Of a stretch of DNA of 64,000 nt, positions 61,359 through 64,000 are shown piece after piece. The translations under genes were made by a program, and so were the position numbers. Under the pieces are notes generated by a model. That model saw only the letters and a list, made by a program, of their open reading frames with translations. It was not told the origin of the DNA and made no database searches. Numbering within the stretch: the first letter of the stretch is position 1; the number at the start of each line of letters is the position of its first letter. This DNA comes from Thermoanaerobacter sp049701115 (GTDB lineage: Bacteria > Bacillota > Thermoanaerobacteria > Thermoanaerobacterales > Thermoanaerobacteraceae), in the NCBI RefSeq assembly GCF_049701115.1, contig NZ_JBNATX010000001.1, positions 1 to 64,000 of the forward strand, written 5' to 3'.

Positions 61359-62735
61359 GTGAAAAATTATACACCTAAGGAGATTGTAGCAGAGCTGGAT
61401 AAATACATAGTAGGGCAAAAGGAAGCAAAAAAATCCGTGGCAGTAGCGTTGCGAAATAGATACAGGAGGAATCTCCTACCAGAGGAATTCAAAGAAGAAG
61501 TCACCCCCAAAAACATTTTGATGGTAGGACCTACTGGAGTGGGTAAGACAGAAATTGCAAGAAGAATAGCTAAACTAGTAGAGGCTCCTTTTGTAAAGGT
61601 AGAAGCTACCAAATTTACCGAAGTAGGATATGTAGGAAGAGATGTAGATTCGATGGTGAGAGACCTTGTAGAAGCGGCTGTTAGGATGGTAAAAGAAGAA
61701 AAATTAAAAGCTGTTACAGAAAAGGCTAAGAAGTTGGCAGAAGAGAGGCTTATAGATTATCTTTTAGGTAAAAAGAAAAAAACGCCTAAGAACCCTTTTG
61801 AAATGATTTTTAACTATCCTTCCACTGAAAGAGTTGAAGAACCATCAGATACCGACAATTACAAAAGAGAAGAGATAAGGCAGAAGCTCAAAAATGGAGA
61901 GCTAGACAATTACATGGTGGAGATAGAGGTGACCGATACTACACCTCCGATGCTGGAGATGTATACAAATTTAGGAACAGAAGAGCTTAATATAACGCTT
62001 CAAGATATGTTTTCTGACCTTCTACCTAAAAAGAAGAAATTAAGAAAAGTTACTGTAGCAGAAGCAAAAAAAATACTGGAAGCAGAAGAGGCACAAAACC
62101 TTATCGATATGGATGAGGTAATAGAGGAGGCTGTAAAAAGGGCTGAAAATGATGGAATAATATTTATCGATGAGATTGATAAAATCGCCAGCACAGGATA
62201 CGCGGCAGGTCCAGACGTATCAAGGGAGGGAGTACAAAGAGACCTTCTCCCAATAATAGAAGGGTGTACTGTTATGACAAAATATGGGCCTGTGAAGACG
62301 GACCACATACTATTTATTGCTGCTGGCGCTTTTAATGTGGCTAAAGTATCTGATTTGATACCGGAACTTCAAGGTAGATTTCCCATAAGAGTGAATTTAA
62401 AGCCATTAACTAAAGAAGACTTTGTCAGAATATTAAAAGAACCAAAGAATGCTCTTACAAAGCAGTATCAGGAACTCTTAAAGACAGAAGGCGTGGAAAT
62501 AAAGTATACTGAAGAAGCAATTGAAACCATTGCAGAAGTTGCTTACCTCATAAATCAGCAGTCTGAAGACATTGGAGCAAGAAGGTTGCATACGGTCATG
62601 GAAAAGCTATTTGAAGATCTATCTTTTCATGCACCTGAACTTAAAGGGCAGGAAATACTAATAACGGCTGATTACGTAAAGGAACAATTAAAGGATAGTT
62701 TAAACAAGTATGAAGTGAATAAATACATTCTGTGA
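61359..62735 (+). CDS. hslU: ATP-dependent protease ATPase subunit HslU (ClpY)
   Basis: The AAA+ unfoldase that feeds substrates to HslV. It has YIVGQKEAKKSVAVALRNRYRR, Walker A GPTGVGKTEIARR near 54-66, a helical I domain (about 100-230), Walker B IIFIDEIDKIA near 265 and a C-terminal sensor-2 (IGARRLHTVMEKL). The GTG at 61359 is chosen because GGGGGTGA is 5-6 bases before it; an in-frame GTG at 61350 lies within that site. 458 residues. Confidence 0.95.
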   Translation: MKNYTPKEIVAELDKYIVGQKEAKKSVAVALRNRYRRNLLPEEFKEEVTPKNILMVGPTGVGKTEIARRIAKLVEAPFVKVEATKFTEVGYVGRDVDSMVRDLVEAAVRMVKEEKLKAVTEKAKKLAEERLIDYLLGKKKKTPKNPFEMIFNYPSTERVEEPSDTDNYKREEIRQKLKNGELDNYMVEIEVTDTTPPMLEMYTNLGTEELNITLQDMFSDLLPKKKKLRKVTVAEAKKILEAEEAQNLIDMDEVIEEAVKRAENDGIIFIDEIDKIASTGYAAGPDVSREGVQRDLLPIIEGCTVMTKYGPVKTDHILFIAAGAFNVAKVSDLIPELQGRFPIRVNLKPLTKEDFVRILKEPKNALTKQYQELLKTEGVEIKYTEEAIETIAEVAYLINQQSEDIGARRLHTVMEKLFEDLSFHAPELKGQEILITADYVKEQLKDSLNKYEVNKYIL

Positions 62736-62765
62736 TAAAAATAAAAAGCACAGGAGGATTGAAAA

Positions 62766-63518
62766 ATGACTCTTTTGGAAAAAACGAGGAAGTTAAATAG
62801 GATCCTACAAAAAACTGGCATACAACCAGTAGACTTCATGGAAATGGCTTCCATTTTAAAGGAGGTAATTGAAGCCAATGTCTATATACTAAGTAGAAAA
62901 GGAAAAGTTTTAGGATACAGCGCTTTAAAGGACTATGGAGATGAAGTTTTTATAAAAGATAAGGCTATTCCTGAAGAATACAATGACAGGCTTTTAAAGG
63001 TTACTGAAACATTAGCAAATGATAAAGGGAAGCTCTTTAAAGAAGAGAAGGCTTTATCTGACTTGATAGTTACTGTGGTTCCCATAAATGGGGGTGGAGA
63101 TAGACTAGGCACCCTGCTTCTTATAAGAGCTACAAAAGAATTTACCGATGATGATTTGATAATAGCAGAATATGGGGCAACAGTAGTAGGGCTTGAGATT
63201 TTGAGGGCAAAGAATGAGGAAATTGAGGAAGAGGCAAGAAAAAGGGCTGTTGTTCAAATGGCTTTGGGTACCCTTTCTTATTCCGAGCTTCAAGCCATAA
63301 AGAATATATTTGAAGAATTAAAAGGGAAAGAGGGACTTTTAGTTGCCAGCAAAATAGCTGATAAAGTAGGAATTACAAGGTCTGTGATTGTAAATGCTTT
63401 GAGAAAATTTGAAAGTGCCGGAATAATTGAGTCACGGTCTTTAGGTATGAAAGGGACCCACATAAGGATATTGAATGAAAAACTTTTAGAAGAACTTGAA
63501 AAAATGAAAAAAGATTAA
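62766..63518 (+). CDS. codY: GTP- and branched-chain-amino-acid-sensing regulator CodY
   Basis: A global regulator that senses isoleucine, leucine, valine and often GTP, and represses stationary-phase genes. The 250-residue protein has the N-terminal GAF domain (MTLLEKTRKLNRILQ onward) and the C-terminal winged helix-turn-helix (ASKIADKVGITRSVIVNALR, then GIIESRSLGMKGT), which is almost identical to the Bacillus one. It is the last gene of the hslVU-codY run and precedes the flagellar genes, as in Bacillus. Confidence 0.96.
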   Translation: MTLLEKTRKLNRILQKTGIQPVDFMEMASILKEVIEANVYILSRKGKVLGYSALKDYGDEVFIKDKAIPEEYNDRLLKVTETLANDKGKLFKEEKALSDLIVTVVPINGGGDRLGTLLLIRATKEFTDDDLIIAEYGATVVGLEILRAKNEEIEEEARKRAVVQMALGTLSYSELQAIKNIFEELKGKEGLLVASKIADKVGITRSVIVNALRKFESAGIIESRSLGMKGTHIRILNEKLLEELEKMKKD

Positions 63519-63543
63519 CCCCTGCTAAAGCAGGGGTTTTTAT
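63517..63543 (+). terminator. Terminator after codY
   Basis: AACCCCTGCT (63517-63526) pairs with AGCAGGGGTT (63529-63538), followed by a T run; the tight loop probably opens by one or two pairs. It includes the end of the codY stop codon. Confidence 0.88.
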
Positions 63544-63588
63544 TTTGGAAAATAGGACTTTTTTCTTATGGAGGAAAATGTTAAGACA

Positions 63589-63597
63589 TGGTATAAT
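63589..63597 (+). promoter_or_regulatory. Candidate extended -10 promoter upstream of flgB
   Basis: TGGTATAAT is a perfect extended -10, 141 bases before flgB. It would give a long leader. Confidence 0.4.
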
Positions 63598-63688
63598 AAT
63601 ATTCGATAAAATTTGATATTATTTTACAAAAAAGGTAAGGTTAAAAAAGTGTTAAATATTTATTTTTTGGAGTAATTTAGCAGGATTT

Positions 63689-63716
63689 TTGAGATTTTTG
63701 TCGAATTAAGTATATT
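63689..63716 (+). promoter_or_regulatory. Candidate sigma-A promoter for the flgB operon
   Basis: TTGAGA (63689-63694) and TATATT (63711-63716), spaced by 16 bases, 22 bases before flgB. The rest of the 219-base gap after codY is A+T-rich, with no other feature I can support. Confidence 0.5.
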
Positions 63717-63737
63717 GTGGTCGAAGGAGGGGAGAAA

Positions 63738-64000
63738 ATGTGGGAGAATATAGACCTTCTAGCAAAAGGTTTGTACGCTTCTACGGTGAGAAGCAATGTT
63801 ATAGCGAATAATATAGCTAATGTAGATACACCGAATTTTAAAAGGTCTGAAGTCAAATTTGAAGAAATTCTTAAAGAAGCCTTATATGGTAATAAGTTAA
63901 AGGGCTATGTAACGCATCCATCTCACATTCCAATAGGTCCTCCCTTAGTATATTCCATAAGACCAGAGATTTATCAAATTAATACCACCTCAATGAGACT
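63738..64000 (+). CDS. flgB: Flagellar basal-body rod protein FlgB, N-terminal part
   Basis: The first 87 codons of an open gene cut by the window end. The translation begins MWENIDLLAKGLYASTVRSN and contains IANNIANVDTPNFKR, the flagellar rod/hook signature. FlgB is a proximal rod protein and usually heads the large flagellar-chemotaxis operon (flgB-flgC-fliE-fliF), so the organism is probably motile or carries that operon. ATG after GAAGGAGGGG. Confidence 0.93.
   Translation, partial: MWENIDLLAKGLYASTVRSNVIANNIANVDTPNFKRSEVKFEEILKEALYGNKLKGYVTHPSHIPIGPPLVYSIRPEIYQINTTSMR

Noticed and set aside
63541..63554. CodY box after codY (TATTTTGGAAAATA)
   Set aside because: It resembles AATTTTCWGAAAATT, but the two halves are one base too close and the central C and G are not in place. 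An A+T-rich near-palindrome is not enough.

Overview
The window is about 64 kb of core chromosome from a low-GC, thermophilic, spore-forming Firmicute, most like Thermoanaerobacter or Caldanaerobacter (Thermoanaerobacterales). The A+T-rich DNA, Lys/Glu/Ile-rich proteins, frequent TTG and GTG starts, strong AGGAGG ribosome sites, sporulation genes (alpha/beta SASPs, SpoVS, YlbJ) and a Bacillus/Clostridium-like gene order all point there. The genus is inferred from general resemblance, not from a search. No stretch longer than 300 bases lacks a gene. I see no phage, insertion sequence, CRISPR array, tRNA or obvious genomic island.

Layout. 1-140: 3' part of a 5S rRNA gene and the rRNA operon terminator. 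0.2-4.3 kb: thpR converges on rqcH; divergent from rqcH is a two-gene unit, a stand-alone ChrB N-terminal-domain protein plus an MFS transporter, under a promoter carrying a perfect palindromic operator. 4.3-20.8 kb: dapF, then a long co-directional run yicC-remA-gmk-rpoZ-coaBC-priA-def-fmt-DUF116-yugP-rsmB-rlmN-prpC-prkC-rsgA-rpe-thiN. These genes serve nucleotide and CoA supply, replication restart, translation start and rRNA modification, a Ser/Thr kinase/phosphatase pair, and ribosome maturation. 20.8-26.3 kb: a small membrane protein, rpmB on the other strand, the Asp23-like gene, fakA, recG and a DegV protein; fakA and DegV/FakB form a fatty-acid kinase system. 26.4-27.0 kb: two tandem, nearly identical SASP genes.

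27.2-31.1 kb: rsmD-coaD-coiled-coil gene, facing ylbJ and tmcAL on the minus strand. 31.2-42.9 kb: pta-ackA (acetate/ATP), then yceD-rpmF-fapR-plsX-fabH-fabK-fabD-fabG-acpP-fabF (phospholipid and fatty-acid synthesis with its own repressor), rnc and an Elp3-like radical SAM gene. 43.0-52.9 kb: spoVS with a consensus sigma-H promoter, a DUF2007-like gene, smc, then the SRP and ribosome cluster ftsY-ylxM-ffh-rpsP-khpA-rimM-trmD-rplS-rbgA. 52.9-64 kb: the YifB/ComM-type gene, a YitT-family gene and trpS, the minus-strand pair rnhB-yraN, dprA, topA, hslV-hslU-codY, and the start of flgB, cut by the window end.

The most interesting parts are small: the palindrome-controlled ChrB_N/MFS pair, a terminator whose 3' arm is the ribosome site of a 60-residue membrane protein, a thpR terminator built from conserved rqcH codons, a poly-glutamate tail on RemA, an inverted repeat bracketing a perfect consensus promoter before yceD, and the sigma-H promoter of spoVS. 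Nothing here is clearly a large new system; the ChrB_N/MFS unit is the best candidate for an undescribed function.
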